Source: Aurantiacibacter sp. MUD11 (GTDB lineage: Bacteria; Pseudomonadota; Alphaproteobacteria; Sphingomonadales; Sphingomonadaceae). Taken from it: a stretch of 64,000 nucleotides of DNA. Of the stretch, positions 17,547 to 26,978 are shown in pieces. Made by a program: the position numbers and the translations under genes. The stretch's first letter is position 1. Every line of letters begins with the position of its first letter. The stretch spans positions 2,604,001 to 2,668,000 of the forward strand of contig NZ_CP114054.1 in NCBI RefSeq assembly GCF_026967575.1, read 5' to 3'. The notes below the pieces were generated by a model, which did not search any database, was not told the origin of the DNA, and saw nothing but the letters and a program-made list of their open reading frames with translations.

Positions 17547-18044
17547 CTAGAGGATGCCGCCCGCAAGCCGGTCGATCGCGCCTTGCAGGATGACCGCAGC
17601 CGCATGACTGTCGATCCGCTCGGCGCGTTTCCCGCGGCTCATGTCCTGCGCGATCATGTCCCGCTCGGCGCTAGCGGTGGACCAGCGCTCGTCCCACAGC
17701 AGCACCGGCAGTCCGAGGCCGTTCTGCGCGGCGGCGAGATTGCGGGCGAAGGCGCGACTGGCCTGCGCGCGCGGCCCGGCGCTGCCATCCATGTTCAAGG
17801 GCAGGCCGATCACGATCCCGACGGCGCTGCGATCCTTGCAGATTGCCGCCAGCGCATCCTTGTCTCGGGTGAACTTGCCCTTGGGCAGGGTCTTGCCCGC
17901 CGTCGCGAAGCTCCATCCGGCATCGCACAGCGCCGTGCCGATGGTCTTGCTGCCGAGGTCCAGTCCCAGCAGCACGCCACCCTCGGGCAAGGCATCGCGG
18001 AAGACGCCGGCGTCTTCGGTTACGAGTGCTGCTGCTGGTGCCAT
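17547..18044 (-). CDS. ruvX: Holliday junction resolvase-like RuvX/YqgF
   Basis: A 165-residue RNase H-fold nuclease of the YqgF family, implicated in pre-16S rRNA 5'-end processing. The fold starts at LLGLDLGSKTIGTALCD (catalytic Asp near 29). VGIVIGLPLNMDGSAGPRA and LLWDERWSTASAE follow, with a late Asp-His in RIDSHAAAVIL. About 23 residues precede the usual start; an internal start is possible, but none has a better site. The gene overlaps the upstream DUF3089 gene by 25 bases. Confidence 0.88.
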   Translation of the reverse strand: MAPAAALVTEDAGVFRDALPEGGVLLGLDLGSKTIGTALCDAGWSFATAGKTLPKGKFTRDKDALAAICKDRSAVGIVIGLPLNMDGSAGPRAQASRAFARNLAAAQNGLGLPVLLWDERWSTASAERDMIAQDMSRGKRAERIDSHAAAVILQGAIDRLAGGIL

Positions 18045-19153
18045 CGGTTCACGCGGGTGACCACGTCCTGTTGCAGGTTCCGCCAGAACAGCGGGATGTC
18101 GTAGACATGGTAGTTGTTGCCCGGCAGCACATACTGGCCGAGGTCGGGCGGGTCGCCGATCAGCAGCACGCCGGATGCGGCGTCGCAGCGCGCGGGCACG
18201 GCGCCGGCCACCAGTTCGCCGCTGCCAAGGTCGTCCTCTGGCACCAGCGTGCCGAGATTGCGCGACGCTTCGGCGCTATCGTTCAGGCTGCCCGTCAGCG
18301 GGTTGAAACAGAGGATTGGCGTCCCCTGACGCGGCTCCCCGTTGATGCCGGGCACTTCGTTGTAGAGGCGCAGGTACTGTGCGGTATCGGCAGGCTCGGC
18401 GAAGCTCGCCCAGCTGGCGATGCAGCCGGCCTGTTCGGCCGTGGCGCAAGCGGGCAGCCCCAGTTCGGGCAAGTCGGCCTGCACCGAGATCGGCATGCCC
18501 ACGGAGTAGGCCACGGCCACGCGCTCCAGCAGCGGCGAGCCCTTCAGCTTGTCGGTCAGCAGGCGGACGACGTGATAGCCCCCCTGGCTGTGCCCGGCGA
18601 TCACGATCGGCACGTCTTCCGGCACCGAATCGACGAAGAAGTCGAAGGCGGCCTCGATGTCGGCATAGGCCGCATCCAGCGCACGGCCGGCGTCGGCACT
18701 GTCGGTAAGCAAGGCACCGTAGGTCGCCTGGCGATAGCGGGGCACCCAGATTTCGCTGGCCTGGTTGAAGGCGCTGCCCATGCTGCGCACCATGGCGCGG
18801 GCGCGCTCCTGCGACGGTTCGTCGTCCAGCGGTGCGTTCCACGCATCGTTTTCCGTGAAGCTGGTCGAGTGGACGAAGAACACGGCGAAGGCCGGGGTGT
18901 CCGCGGCCGAAGCCGGCTCCGTCGGTGTCGGCAGCAGCGAACGGTCCTCGCTGAAGGCTGGCTGCCAGCGCGCCGGGTCGTTCACCGCGCCCATGCCCGG
19001 GCGGCTGAACCACATGGCGGGATCCTCGTAGGCATTCTCCGCCAGTGGTTCCTGTTCGACGAATTCGACGCGCGGGACCATCGCGAATTCGGTCAGCTCC
19101 TCGGCGTACATGCGCAGCACGAACAGCCCGGCAATCACCAGCACGATGAGCAC
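18020..19153 (-). CDS. DUF3089 alpha/beta hydrolase, membrane-anchored
   Basis: A 377-residue protein with one N-terminal transmembrane helix and a periplasmic DUF3089 alpha/beta-hydrolase domain. FFVHSTSF (oxyanion region), GHSQGGYH (nucleophilic Ser, near residue 202) and a late GNNYHVYD (candidate His) are visible. The GTG at 19153 lies inside the hydrophobic helix. An in-frame CTG at 19178-19180 would give LRKFLYTIVV, a normal basic N-terminus, but CTG starts are rare. The true start is therefore open. Substrate unknown, probably an ester. Confidence 0.82.
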   Translation of the reverse strand: MLIVLVIAGLFVLRMYAEELTEFAMVPRVEFVEQEPLAENAYEDPAMWFSRPGMGAVNDPARWQPAFSEDRSLLPTPTEPASAADTPAFAVFFVHSTSFTENDAWNAPLDDEPSQERARAMVRSMGSAFNQASEIWVPRYRQATYGALLTDSADAGRALDAAYADIEAAFDFFVDSVPEDVPIVIAGHSQGGYHVVRLLTDKLKGSPLLERVAVAYSVGMPISVQADLPELGLPACATAEQAGCIASWASFAEPADTAQYLRLYNEVPGINGEPRQGTPILCFNPLTGSLNDSAEASRNLGTLVPEDDLGSGELVAGAVPARCDAASGVLLIGDPPDLGQYVLPGNNYHVYDIPLFWRNLQQDVVTRVNRWHQQQHS

Positions 19154-19172
19154 GACGATGGTGTAGAGGAAT

Positions 19173-20288
19173 TTACGCAGGGGTGGCCTCCGGGTTCTCG
19201 GCCTGGGCGGCGTCTTCCGCGTCCTTGGCCTTGGCGCGCTGTTCCAGCGCCACCTTGAGCATGGCGAGCATCGGGTCGGCCAGGAACAGGCCGAGGATGC
19301 CGAACAGGATGCCCATGATCAGCTGCATCGACAGCACCAGCGCCGGTGCCAGGTCCACCGTCTTGCGGGCGATCATCGGGATGACGATGTAGCCATCGAT
19401 GTTCTGCACCGCGAAATAGACGAAGATGGTGTAGAAGCCCATCTGCGCGCCGCCGGAAAAGCCCACCAGCACCATCAGCACGCCGGAAACGACCGCGCCG
19501 ATATTGGGCACGAAGGCCAGCAGGCCGGTAAGGATAGCGAGCAGCGCCGCCATCGGGATCGGGTCACCGGTGACGATGCCGTATCCCAACAGCATGACGT
19601 AGGTGAACACGCCCTCGAACACCATGCCGACCAGGCGCCCGAACATCAGGCGACGCATGGTGAAGGCCATGCGGCTGATGGTTTCGTAGAATTCGTGCCG
19701 CCGCGGCTTGGGCAGCATCCAAGCGACACCGCGCTCGTAGAGGCGCGGTTCGATCACCAGGTAGATGCCGATGATCACGATCAGCAGCAGGGTGGTGAAG
19801 CCGCCGAGGATGCCGCCCAGCGCGCGGGTAACGGTGCCGAAGCCACTGATCGCCTGGCTGGCCATGCCCTGTACGTTCTGCACGTCGATCTGGAAGCCCT
19901 GCGCGCGCAGCCATTCGAACAACGCGGTGGTCTGTTCCTGCACGATGCGCGGGAATTCCGCCGCCTCGCGGGAGATCTGCGTGCCGGCAAAGAAACTGAG
20001 CCAGGCGAGAAAAGCGACGGAGGTGAAGAGCACGATTGCGATGCGCCAGCTGCGCCCGATATTGAGTGCCCGGCCCAGCAGGCGCGCACCGCCGTCGACC
20101 ATGGAGGCGAACACCAGGGCGCCGAATATGACCAGCAGGCTCTGCGCGAGATAGACCGACAGCACGACCAGGCCGACGACCACGGTCCAGGTCAGCGCGC
20201 GCCAGGCCTCCAGACGCAGTTCCGGGGTGGAGATACGCGCGGGGCTGGCGCCGATGTTTTCGCCGTCGTCGTTGCTGTCGTCGCTCAT
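19173..20288 (-). CDS. AI-2E family transporter (PerM/YhhT-like permease)
   Basis: A 371-residue inner-membrane protein with about seven or eight transmembrane helices in the AI-2E/PerM arrangement. Two N-terminal pairs are followed by a soluble region (about 115-175), then the C-terminal helices with LLAFVPNIGAVVSG and the late DLAPALVLSMQLIMG. The start at ATG 20288 overlaps the lepB stop (ATGA). The tail is Ala/Glu-rich. The family includes autoinducer exporters and Na+/H+ antiporters, so the substrate cannot be told from sequence. Confidence 0.88.
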   Translation of the reverse strand: MSDDSNDDGENIGASPARISTPELRLEAWRALTWTVVVGLVVLSVYLAQSLLVIFGALVFASMVDGGARLLGRALNIGRSWRIAIVLFTSVAFLAWLSFFAGTQISREAAEFPRIVQEQTTALFEWLRAQGFQIDVQNVQGMASQAISGFGTVTRALGGILGGFTTLLLIVIIGIYLVIEPRLYERGVAWMLPKPRRHEFYETISRMAFTMRRLMFGRLVGMVFEGVFTYVMLLGYGIVTGDPIPMAALLAILTGLLAFVPNIGAVVSGVLMVLVGFSGGAQMGFYTIFVYFAVQNIDGYIVIPMIARKTVDLAPALVLSMQLIMGILFGILGLFLADPMLAMLKVALEQRAKAKDAEDAAQAENPEATPA

Positions 20289-21145
20289 TCCTCGCTCGCT
20301 CCGCGCAGTTCGGGCCGCAGGCTGGTCCATGCGCGCTCGCCGCGCAAGGCCTCGAACCAGCTGAGCGGATTATAGCTTGCCCGACCGTCGAGCGAGAAGG
20401 TGATCATTTCCGCGCGTCCGCCGACGTCTTCCAGCGGCACCGGCCCGTCCAGCCCGCTGCTGAACAGCGGCGCGCGGCTGTCCGCCGAATGGTCGCGGTT
20501 GTCGCCCATCAGGAACACGTGCCCTTCGGGAACGGTAATCTCGGCCATGTTGTCGAGGCTCTGTTCGATGTGGTCGATGATCAGGTAGCTCGCGCCGTTG
20601 GGAAGGGTCTCGCGATAGGTGGGCGGCTCGTAGACCTGCGAGCCGTCTTCCAACGTGACGCGGTAGTCCTCGAAGTAATAGAGGCAGTTGGTGAAGCCGC
20701 ACTGGTTGTCATGCTCGGCGGGAATGCGCACCGGGGGTTCGACCTCCTGCGGCACCGGCTCGCCGTTGAGGATGATTTGCCCGTTGACCAGCGCGATGGT
20801 GTCGCCCGGCAGGGCGACGACGCGCTTGATGTAGTCCTCCGCCCTGTCGGGTGGCACGACGATCACGATGTCGCCGTATTCGGGCGTGGAGGGCGCAATG
20901 CGCCAGTCGTCGCGCGGCAGCAGGTGGAAGCTGGCCGAGACCCAGGACCAGCCATAGGGATACTTGCTCACCACCAGCCGGTCTCCCACCATCAGGTTGG
21001 GCACCATGCTGGCACTGGGAATATAGAACGGCTTGGCGATGAAGGTGTGGAAGGCCAGCACGGCCAGCAGCATCAGCGCCAGCCCGCGCACTTCCGCGAC
21101 CCAGTTGATAGGTTCCTTGGTGTCCTTGGACTTGTCGTCGCTCAT
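20285..21145 (-). CDS. lepB: Signal peptidase I
   Basis: A 286-residue membrane-bound leader peptidase that removes signal peptides from exported proteins. There is one N-terminal membrane segment (about 20-36). The catalytic Ser46 is in IPSASMVPN and Lys107 in YIKRVVALPGD, with box E as GDNRDHSADSR near 214-224. Between the Lys and box E is an insertion containing Cys149 and Cys154 (QCGFTNC), which could form a periplasmic disulfide. It heads a coupled minus-strand row with the AI-2E gene. Confidence 0.96.
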   Translation of the reverse strand: MSDDKSKDTKEPINWVAEVRGLALMLLAVLAFHTFIAKPFYIPSASMVPNLMVGDRLVVSKYPYGWSWVSASFHLLPRDDWRIAPSTPEYGDIVIVVPPDRAEDYIKRVVALPGDTIALVNGQIILNGEPVPQEVEPPVRIPAEHDNQCGFTNCLYYFEDYRVTLEDGSQVYEPPTYRETLPNGASYLIIDHIEQSLDNMAEITVPEGHVFLMGDNRDHSADSRAPLFSSGLDGPVPLEDVGGRAEMITFSLDGRASYNPLSWFEALRGERAWTSLRPELRGASEE

Positions 21146-21155
21146 GGAATTGCTG

Positions 21156-21560
21156 TCAGGCTTTCGGATGCGCCTCGATAATCACGAAGGCCTGTGCCCA
21201 TGGGTGATCGTCGGTGAGGGTAAGGTGAATGGAGACAAGGTGATCCGGCGGGGTCAGTTCCTGCAGCCGCAAGGCCGCGCCGCCGGTAAGCGCGAGGGTG
21301 GGGGCGCCGCTGGGGGCGTTGATGACGCCGATGTCCTTCATGAATACGCCGCGCTTGAACCCGGTGCCGACAGCCTTGGAGAACGCCTCCTTGGCGGCGA
21401 ACCGCTTGGCATAGGTGCCCGCCTGCGTGTGCGGGCGGCGCGCGGCCTTGGCATTCTCGATGTCGGTGAAGACGCGGTTGATGAACCGCTCGCCCCAGCG
21501 ATCGAGCGAGTTCTGGATGCGCTCGATGTTACAGAGGTCGGAGCCGAGGCCGATGATCAT
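21156..21560 (-). CDS. acpS: Holo-[acyl-carrier-protein] synthase
   Basis: A 134-residue phosphopantetheinyl transferase that activates acyl carrier protein with coenzyme A. The metal-binding Asp8 is in [12 protein letters not shown], and the conserved Glu is in [15 protein letters not shown]. Length is normal. Its start overlaps the pdxJ stop (ATGA), and lepB follows 10 bases downstream. The pdxJ-acpS-lepB order is common in proteobacteria. Confidence 0.96.
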   Translation of the reverse strand: MIIGLGSDLCNIERIQNSLDRWGERFINRVFTDIENAKAARRPHTQAGTYAKRFAAKEAFSKAVGTGFKRGVFMKDIGVINAPSGAPTLALTGGAALRLQELTPPDHLVSIHLTLTDDHPWAQAFVIIEAHPKA

Positions 21561-22312
21561 CGCGCCAGGTCCATCAGTTCGCGCATCTTCAGCACCGCCG
21601 GTTCGAGGCCGCAGAAGATGGCCTCGCCGATCAGGTAATGGCCGATGTTCAGTTCCGCCAGTTGCGGGATCGCGGCAATCGGCTGGACGTTGTCGTAGGT
21701 CAGGCCGTGGCCGGCATGCGGCTCGATGCCGTTCTTGGCGGCCAGCGCGGCCATGTCGGCCACGCGCTTCAGTTCCCTGGCGACCCGCTCGCTGTCGCCG
21801 TCCAGCCCGGCATGGGCATATTCGCCGGTGTGGAATTCCACCACCGGCGCGCCAAGGCGCAGCGCGGCGTCGAGCTGGCGCTCGCTCGCCTCGATGAACA
21901 GCGAGACGCGGATGCCGGCATCCTGCAGGCGGCCGACGATGGGGGCGAGGTGGTTGTGCTGCCCGGCGGCATCCAGCCCGCCCTCGGTGGTGCGTTCCTC
22001 GCGCTTTTCGGGGACGATGCAGGCGGCGTGCGGCTTGTGGGCGAGGGCGATAGCCAGCATCTCCTCGGTCGCGGCCATTTCCAGGTTCAGCGGCAGGTCG
22101 GTCGCATCCTGGATGCGCCGCAAGTCCTCGTCGCGGATATGGCGGCGGTCTTCACGCAGGTGCGCGGTAATGCCGTCGCCGCCGCAGCGCGCCACGATCT
22201 CCGCCGCGCGCACCGGATCGGGATGGTCGCCACCGCGCGCGTTGCGGATGGTCGCCACGTGATCGATGTTCACGCCCAACCTGAGTCCATTGGGACGAAG
22301 CTTGTGGCTCAT
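21557..22312 (-). CDS. pdxJ: Pyridoxine 5'-phosphate synthase
   Basis: A 251-residue TIM-barrel enzyme condensing 1-deoxyxylulose 5-phosphate with 3-amino-2-oxopropyl phosphate to make vitamin B6. Signature segments are [17 protein letters not shown] near residue 8, [13 protein letters not shown] near 44, and [10 protein letters not shown] and GHGLTYDN toward the C-terminus. ATG 22312 gives the family-like start [18 protein letters not shown]; the reading frame upstream only shadows pyrE. It follows the pyrE stop by 4 bases. Confidence 0.96.
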   Translation of the reverse strand: MSHKLRPNGLRLGVNIDHVATIRNARGGDHPDPVRAAEIVARCGGDGITAHLREDRRHIRDEDLRRIQDATDLPLNLEMAATEEMLAIALAHKPHAACIVPEKREERTTEGGLDAAGQHNHLAPIVGRLQDAGIRVSLFIEASERQLDAALRLGAPVVEFHTGEYAHAGLDGDSERVARELKRVADMAALAAKNGIEPHAGHGLTYDNVQPIAAIPQLAELNIGHYLIGEAIFCGLEPAVLKMRELMDLAR

Positions 22313-22316
22313 CGCT

Positions 22317-22895
22317 CTACTTCCGGCTGCCGGGCTTGGTGATCGGGATCGCGGCCAGTTCTGCCGGCACTTCGTCCTCCGCATAGGTTGGGAAGTCGAT
22401 ATCGATCAGCGGGAAGAACGGCACGCCAAGGTCGACAGAACCGCTGGAGCGGTCGACCAGCGCCACTTCGGCCAGCACTTCGCCGCCCTCGCGCGCCACG
22501 GCGGCAATCGCCTCGCGGCTGGACAGGCCGGTGGTGACCACGTCCTCCACCATCAGCACCTTTGCGCCCGGTTGCAGCGCGAATCCGCGTCGCAGGTGGA
22601 ACTCGCCATCGGGGCGTTCGAGGAACATGGCATCGAGATTCAGCGCGCGGCCCATTTCATGGCCGATAATGATGCCGCCCATGGCAGGCGACACCACGAC
22701 ATCGAGCGAATCGAGGATCTCGCCGGGAATCAGTTGACCCAGCGCTTCGGCCAGTCGCGCGGCGCGATGCGGGTTCATCAACACCCGCGCGCATTGCAGA
22801 TAGTGTCCCGAATGTCGGCCCGACGACAGCTTGAAGTGGCCTTCCAGCAATGCACCGCTGGCGCGAAATTCCTTGAGGACCTCGTCCTGAGTCAT
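22317..22895 (-). CDS. pyrE: Orotate phosphoribosyltransferase
   Basis: A 192-residue type I phosphoribosyltransferase attaching ribose phosphate to orotate in pyrimidine synthesis. The PRPP-binding motif is VLMVEDVVTTGLS near residue 107, and the start MTQDEVLKEFRASGALLEGHFKLSSGRHS is typical. It is the first gene of the minus-strand pyrE-pdxJ-acpS-lepB row and diverges from the cytochrome oxidase operon across a 192-base gap. Confidence 0.95.
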   Translation of the reverse strand: MTQDEVLKEFRASGALLEGHFKLSSGRHSGHYLQCARVLMNPHRAARLAEALGQLIPGEILDSLDVVVSPAMGGIIIGHEMGRALNLDAMFLERPDGEFHLRRGFALQPGAKVLMVEDVVTTGLSSREAIAAVAREGGEVLAEVALVDRSSGSVDLGVPFFPLIDIDFPTYAEDEVPAELAAIPITKPGSRK

Positions 22896-23004
22896 GCCTT
22901 TGTCGGGGCCTTTCCTATGGCAAGTGCTGCGGGTCGGCCACGGTTTGGACCAAAGCCCGCATTGATGGTTTTTGAGCGGCGTGGAAAAAAGTCCCTAGTT
23001 GCGC

Positions 23005-23033
23005 TTGAGGCATGGGGCAAGCGCGCGTATAGG
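23005..23033 (+). promoter_or_regulatory. Candidate promoter of the cytochrome oxidase operon
   Basis: TTGAGG (23005-23010), a 17-base spacer and TATAGG (23028-23033) make a reasonable sigma-70-type promoter about 55 bases before the coxB start. A small hairpin (CGGCC/GGCCG) follows in the leader. No other element stands out in the 192-base pyrE-coxB gap apart from a GC-poor patch near 22962-22995. Confidence 0.45.
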
Positions 23034-23087
23034 CGCGGCGCAGGCGGCCTCTCGTGGCCGAATGGGCCTTCGTGCCCGGGACAGAAA

Positions 23088-24107
23088 ATGGAAAGCATTG
23101 ACGCGATGATTTTCGGCGTATTTGCCCGCAAGACACTCAATCTGATGGCCGGCCTGGCACTTGGCCTGTCGGCGCTTGCTCAGCCCGCGCTGGCGCAGGA
23201 AGCTGCCGAGACGGAAGCCGTGGCTGAAGCAGCCGCCGCTGCCGAGGCACCCGCTTTCGAGCACTATGGTCCGGACATGATCAAGGGCCAGCCCGTTGAT
23301 CGCGGCCTGACCTTCCAGCCGCAGTTCACCGAGAACGGTGAATATGCGCTGTGGATGCACGATGCGATCCTGCTGCCGATCATCACCGTGATCAGCCTGT
23401 TCGTGCTGGCACTGCTGCTGTGGGTCATCGTGCGCTACAACAAGCGCGCCAACACGGTGCCTTCCAAGACCAGCCACAACACCCTGATCGAGGTCATCTG
23501 GACCGTGATCCCGGTGCTGATCCTGGTGGTCATCGCCGTCCCGTCGATCACGCTGCTGGCGCGCCAGTACCAGTCGCCGCCGGAAGACGCGATCACCATC
23601 AAGGCCAACGGCTACCAGTGGTACTGGGGCTACGAATATGTCGACAACGGCGGTTTCGAGGTGATCTCGAACATGCTCGACGAGAGCGAGGCGCTGGATG
23701 CCGGTGAGCCGCACCAGCTGGCCGTGGACAACCGCATGGTCGTCCCCGTCGGCGTGCCGATCCGCCTGCAGACCTTCGGTGCCGACGTGATCCACTCGTT
23801 CGGCATCCCCTCGCTGTGGTTCAAGCTCGACGCCGTCCCGGGTCGCATCAACGAGAAGATGCTGACCATCGAGGAGCCGGGCATCTACTACGGCCAGTGC
23901 ATGGAGCTGTGCGGTGCCCGCCACGGTTACATGCCGATCGCCATCGAGGCGCGTCCGCTGGAAGAGTTCAACGCCTGGGTGCAGAGCCAGCCGGGCGGCA
24001 TGACCCGCGCGCAGATCGAGGCCGAGGCAGCTGCTGCCGCGGCTCCGGCCGAAGCTAACGAAGCAGCGGAAGAAGCAGCCGACGAAGCTGCCGCCACCGC
24101 CGCCTGA
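23088..24107 (+). CDS. coxB: Cytochrome c oxidase subunit II (CuA)
   Basis: A 339-residue subunit of aa3-type oxidase that receives electrons from cytochrome c. It has a signal peptide ending near ALAQPALAQ, then two transmembrane helices (about 93-115 and 135-157). The periplasmic CuA domain contains the aromatic entry patch YQWYWGYEY, His in DVIHSFGIPSLW, and GQCMELCGARHGYMP, which supplies Cys, Glu, Cys, His and Met ligands. The C-terminus is an Ala/Glu tail. ATG 23088 follows GGGACAG. coxA begins 36 bases downstream. Confidence 0.96.
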   Translation: MESIDAMIFGVFARKTLNLMAGLALGLSALAQPALAQEAAETEAVAEAAAAAEAPAFEHYGPDMIKGQPVDRGLTFQPQFTENGEYALWMHDAILLPIITVISLFVLALLLWVIVRYNKRANTVPSKTSHNTLIEVIWTVIPVLILVVIAVPSITLLARQYQSPPEDAITIKANGYQWYWGYEYVDNGGFEVISNMLDESEALDAGEPHQLAVDNRMVVPVGVPIRLQTFGADVIHSFGIPSLWFKLDAVPGRINEKMLTIEEPGIYYGQCMELCGARHGYMPIAIEARPLEEFNAWVQSQPGGMTRAQIEAEAAAAAAPAEANEAAEEAADEAAATAA

Positions 24108-24143
24108 TTACCTGATTTAGACTGACGATAAGGTTCGCTGACA

Positions 24144-25859
24144 ATGGCTACCACCGCTGAAGGTTTCGACGCCCACCACGAAGACGCGCACCACGATGCC
24201 GATCACAAGCCCGGCTTCTTCGCGCGCTGGTTCATGTCGACCAACCACAAGGACATCGGCACGCTCTACCTGATCTTCGCGATCATCGCGGGTATCATCG
24301 GTGGCGCCATTTCCGGCTTCATGCGCGCAGAGCTGGGCGCGCCCGGCCTGCAGGTCATGGGCGAGCTGGTGAACATGCTGGGCGGTGACGGCTCCAGCTT
24401 CGACCAGCAGGGCCACATGTGGAACGTGCTGATCACGGCGCACGGCCTGATCATGGTGTTCTTCATGGTCATGCCGGCCATGATCGGCGGCTTCGGCAAC
24501 TGGTTCGTGCCGCTGATGATCGGCGCGCCGGACATGGCGTTCCCGCGCATGAACAACATCAGCTTCTGGCTGACCGTTGCCGGCTTCCTGTCGCTGCTGT
24601 TCTCGATGTTCGTGCCGGGCGGCACGGGCCTGGGCGCCGGCGTCGGCTGGACCGTCTACGCCCCGCTGTCGACCAGCGGCGCCGTCGGCCCGGCCGTCGA
24701 CTTCGCGATCTTCTCGCTGCACCTTGCCGGTGCCGGCTCGATCCTGGGCGCGACCAACTTCATCACCACCATCTTCAACATGCGTGCGCCGGGCATGACC
24801 CTGCACAAGATGCCGCTGTTCGTGTGGTCGGTGCTGGTTACCGCCTTCCTGCTGCTGCTGGCGCTGCCGGTGCTGGCTGCCGCCATCACCATGCTGCTGA
24901 CCGACCGCAACTTCGGCACGACCTTCTTCGATGCCGCCGGTGGCGGTGACCCGGTCCTGTACCAGCACCTGTTCTGGTTCTTCGGCCACCCCGAAGTATA
25001 CATCATGATCCTGCCGGGCTTCGGCATGATCTCGCAGATCGTGGCGACCTTCAGCCGCAAGCCGGTGTTCGGCTACCTCGGCATGGCCTACGCCATGGTC
25101 GCCATCGGCGTCGTCGGCTTCATCGTTTGGGCGCACCACATGTATACCGTCGGCCTCGACGTGAACACGAAGATGTACTTCACCGCGGCCACCATGGTCA
25201 TCGCGGTGCCCACCGGCATCAAGATCTTCAGCTGGATCGCCACCATGTGGGGCGGCTCCATCGAGTTCAAGTCGCCGATGGTCTGGGCCATGGGCTTCAT
25301 CTTCCTGTTCACCGTGGGCGGCGTGACCGGCGTCGTGCTCGCCAATGGCGGCGTCGACGACAACCTGCACGACACCTACTACGTGGTGGCGCACTTCCAC
25401 TACGTGCTGTCGATGGGTGCGGTGTTCTCGATGTTCGCCGGCTGGTACTACTGGTTCCCGAAGATGTCCGGCCGCTGGCACTCGGAATTCCTGAGCCACC
25501 TGCACTTCTGGACGTTCTTCGTCGGCGTGAACGTGATCTTCTTCCCGATGCACTTCCTTGGCCTGCAGGGCATGCCGCGCCGCTATCCGGACTTCACGGC
25601 TGCCTACGCCTACTGGAACGAAATCGCGACGATCGGCTACATGATCATGGCCGGCTCGATGGTGATCTTCTTCGTGAACATCGCCTACGCCTTCATCGCC
25701 GGCAAGAAGGCCGCGGGCAACTACTGGGGCGAGGGTGCGACCACGCTCGAGTGGAGCCTGTCCAGCCCGCCGCCGTTCCACCAGTTCGAAACGCTGCCGG
25801 TGATCGAAGACCACCACAGCGCTGACGACCACATCAGCGAGAAGCCCGCTACCGCGTAA
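24144..25859 (+). CDS. coxA: Cytochrome c oxidase subunit I
   Basis: A 571-residue, 12-helix core subunit carrying heme a and the heme a3-CuB site where oxygen is reduced. [14 protein letters not shown] near residue 279 contains the CuB His and the cross-linked Tyr, and the conserved AHHMYTVG near 330 supplies the other two CuB His. HFHYVLSMG near 415 carries the heme a and a3 ligands. The N-terminus is His/Asp-rich ([11 protein letters not shown]). The motifs indicate a type A proton-pumping oxidase. It is second in the operon. Confidence 0.97.
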   Translation: MATTAEGFDAHHEDAHHDADHKPGFFARWFMSTNHKDIGTLYLIFAIIAGIIGGAISGFMRAELGAPGLQVMGELVNMLGGDGSSFDQQGHMWNVLITAHGLIMVFFMVMPAMIGGFGNWFVPLMIGAPDMAFPRMNNISFWLTVAGFLSLLFSMFVPGGTGLGAGVGWTVYAPLSTSGAVGPAVDFAIFSLHLAGAGSILGATNFITTIFNMRAPGMTLHKMPLFVWSVLVTAFLLLLALPVLAAAITMLLTDRNFGTTFFDAAGGGDPVLYQHLFWFFGHPEVYIMILPGFGMISQIVATFSRKPVFGYLGMAYAMVAIGVVGFIVWAHHMYTVGLDVNTKMYFTAATMVIAVPTGIKIFSWIATMWGGSIEFKSPMVWAMGFIFLFTVGGVTGVVLANGGVDDNLHDTYYVVAHFHYVLSMGAVFSMFAGWYYWFPKMSGRWHSEFLSHLHFWTFFVGVNVIFFPMHFLGLQGMPRRYPDFTAAYAYWNEIATIGYMIMAGSMVIFFVNIAYAFIAGKKAAGNYWGEGATTLEWSLSSPPPFHQFETLPVIEDHHSADDHISEKPATA

Positions 25860-25894
25860 CCGCGCGGGCCCTCGCTCAAACGGAAAACGGGGAG

Positions 25895-25920
25895 GGGGCG
25901 CGCCGGAGACGGGGCGCCCC
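25895..25920 (+). terminator. GC-rich hairpin between coxA and ctaB, weak terminator or attenuator
   Basis: GGGGCGC (25895-25901) pairs with GCGCCCC (25914-25920), followed by TTCTCAT. The T-run is short, so partial termination is more likely than a hard stop, which would make subunits I and II more abundant than the assembly factors. It is the only notable element in the 85-base gap. Confidence 0.4.
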
Positions 25921-25944
25921 TTCTCATATCGAGACTGACACCAA

Positions 25945-26856
25945 GTGACCGCAACCGCCGCCCCTGCTGCAACCCAATTGCCCGCCGAGTGGCGCGATTT
26001 CTTCGCGCTGACCAAGCCGCGGGTGATGAGCCTGGTGGTCTTCACCGGCCTCTGCGGCCTGTTGGCGGCGCCCGGTGCGATTCACCCGGTCCTTGGCTTC
26101 ACCACCATCCTGTGCATCGCCATGGGCGCCGGTGGCGCTGCGGCGCTCAACCAGTGGTGGGAAAGTGACATCGACGCCAAAATGAAGCGCACCTCCAAGC
26201 GTCCGCTGCCTGCGGGCCGGATGCGCCGCGAGGATGCGCGCGACTTCGGCATGCTGCTGTCGGGCGCATCGGTGATGATCATGGGGCTGGCCATCCACTG
26301 GCTGCCCGCGCTCGTGCTGGCGCTGTCGATTGCCTACTACGCGGTGATCTATACCATGTGGCTGAAACCGCGCACGCCACAGAACATCGTCATCGGCGGC
26401 GGGGCCGGGGCCTTTCCCCCGCTGATCGGCTGGATCGCGGTCACCAACGAAATCACCGCGATGCCGTTGCTGCTGTTCGCGATCATCTTCATCTGGACGC
26501 CGCCGCACTTCTGGGCGCTCGCCCTGTTCGTGAAGACCGACTACGCCGAGGCCGGCATCCCGATGATGCCGGTGGTGAAGGGCGAGAAGTCCACCCGCCG
26601 CCAAGTGCTCTACTACTCGGTCGCACTGCTGGTTACGGCGCTGCTGCCCTGGGCCATCGGCGGCACCGGCGCCATCTACGGCGTGTCGGCCCTGGTCCTT
26701 TCTGCCGTGTTTGTGGCGCTGTCTGTTCCGGTAGGCTTGCGCAGCACGGTAGCGGACGATTCGATGAAGCCGGAGAAGCGCCTGTTCGCCTATTCGGTGC
26801 TCTACCTGTTCGCCCTGTTTACCGCGCTTGTCGCAGATCGCATGGTGCTGTCATGA
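25945..26856 (+). CDS. ctaB: Protoheme IX farnesyltransferase (heme O synthase)
   Basis: A 303-residue UbiA-superfamily membrane enzyme that farnesylates heme b to heme o, the precursor of heme a for subunit I. The Asp-rich motif is [15 protein letters not shown] near residue 68, with the second polar loop at [13 protein letters not shown] near 195. About nine hydrophobic helices are visible. It starts at GTG 25945, and its stop overlaps the next ATG (ATGA). Confidence 0.95.
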   Translation: MTATAAPAATQLPAEWRDFFALTKPRVMSLVVFTGLCGLLAAPGAIHPVLGFTTILCIAMGAGGAAALNQWWESDIDAKMKRTSKRPLPAGRMRREDARDFGMLLSGASVMIMGLAIHWLPALVLALSIAYYAVIYTMWLKPRTPQNIVIGGGAGAFPPLIGWIAVTNEITAMPLLLFAIIFIWTPPHFWALALFVKTDYAEAGIPMMPVVKGEKSTRRQVLYYSVALLVTALLPWAIGGTGAIYGVSALVLSAVFVALSVPVGLRSTVADDSMKPEKRLFAYSVLYLFALFTALVADRMVLS

Positions 26857-26978
26857 CGCCTGAAGAAGAGAAAGAGTTCATCCGCCGCCGCAAGGTGCGC
26901 AATGTCGTGATCGGGCTGATCCTGTTCGGCTTCGTCGCGCTGTTCTATGCCATCACCATCGTGAGGATGGGCGACTGA
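26853..26978 (+). CDS. CoxF-like 41-residue membrane protein of the oxidase operon
   Basis: A very small gene, overlapped by 4 bases at its start (ctaB stop) and 1 base at its end (ctaG start). The peptide starts with an acidic/basic segment ([17 protein letters not shown]), continues with one transmembrane helix ([20 protein letters not shown]) and ends RMGD. Short proteins of this design sit between ctaB and ctaG in many alphaproteobacterial operons and are annotated CoxF or oxidase assembly. Tight coupling on both sides makes it a real gene. Confidence 0.82.
   Translation: MTPEEEKEFIRRRKVRNVVIGLILFGFVALFYAITIVRMGD

Noticed and set aside
22266..23087. N-terminal extension of coxB in the same frame
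   Set aside because: The residues before Met at 23088 read through pyrE in antisense and carry no signal peptide; the 23088 start gives a normal one.
24117..26045. 642-residue minus-strand frame opposite coxA
   Set aside because: His/Arg/Glu-rich mirror of membrane helices, with no start signal or family resemblance.
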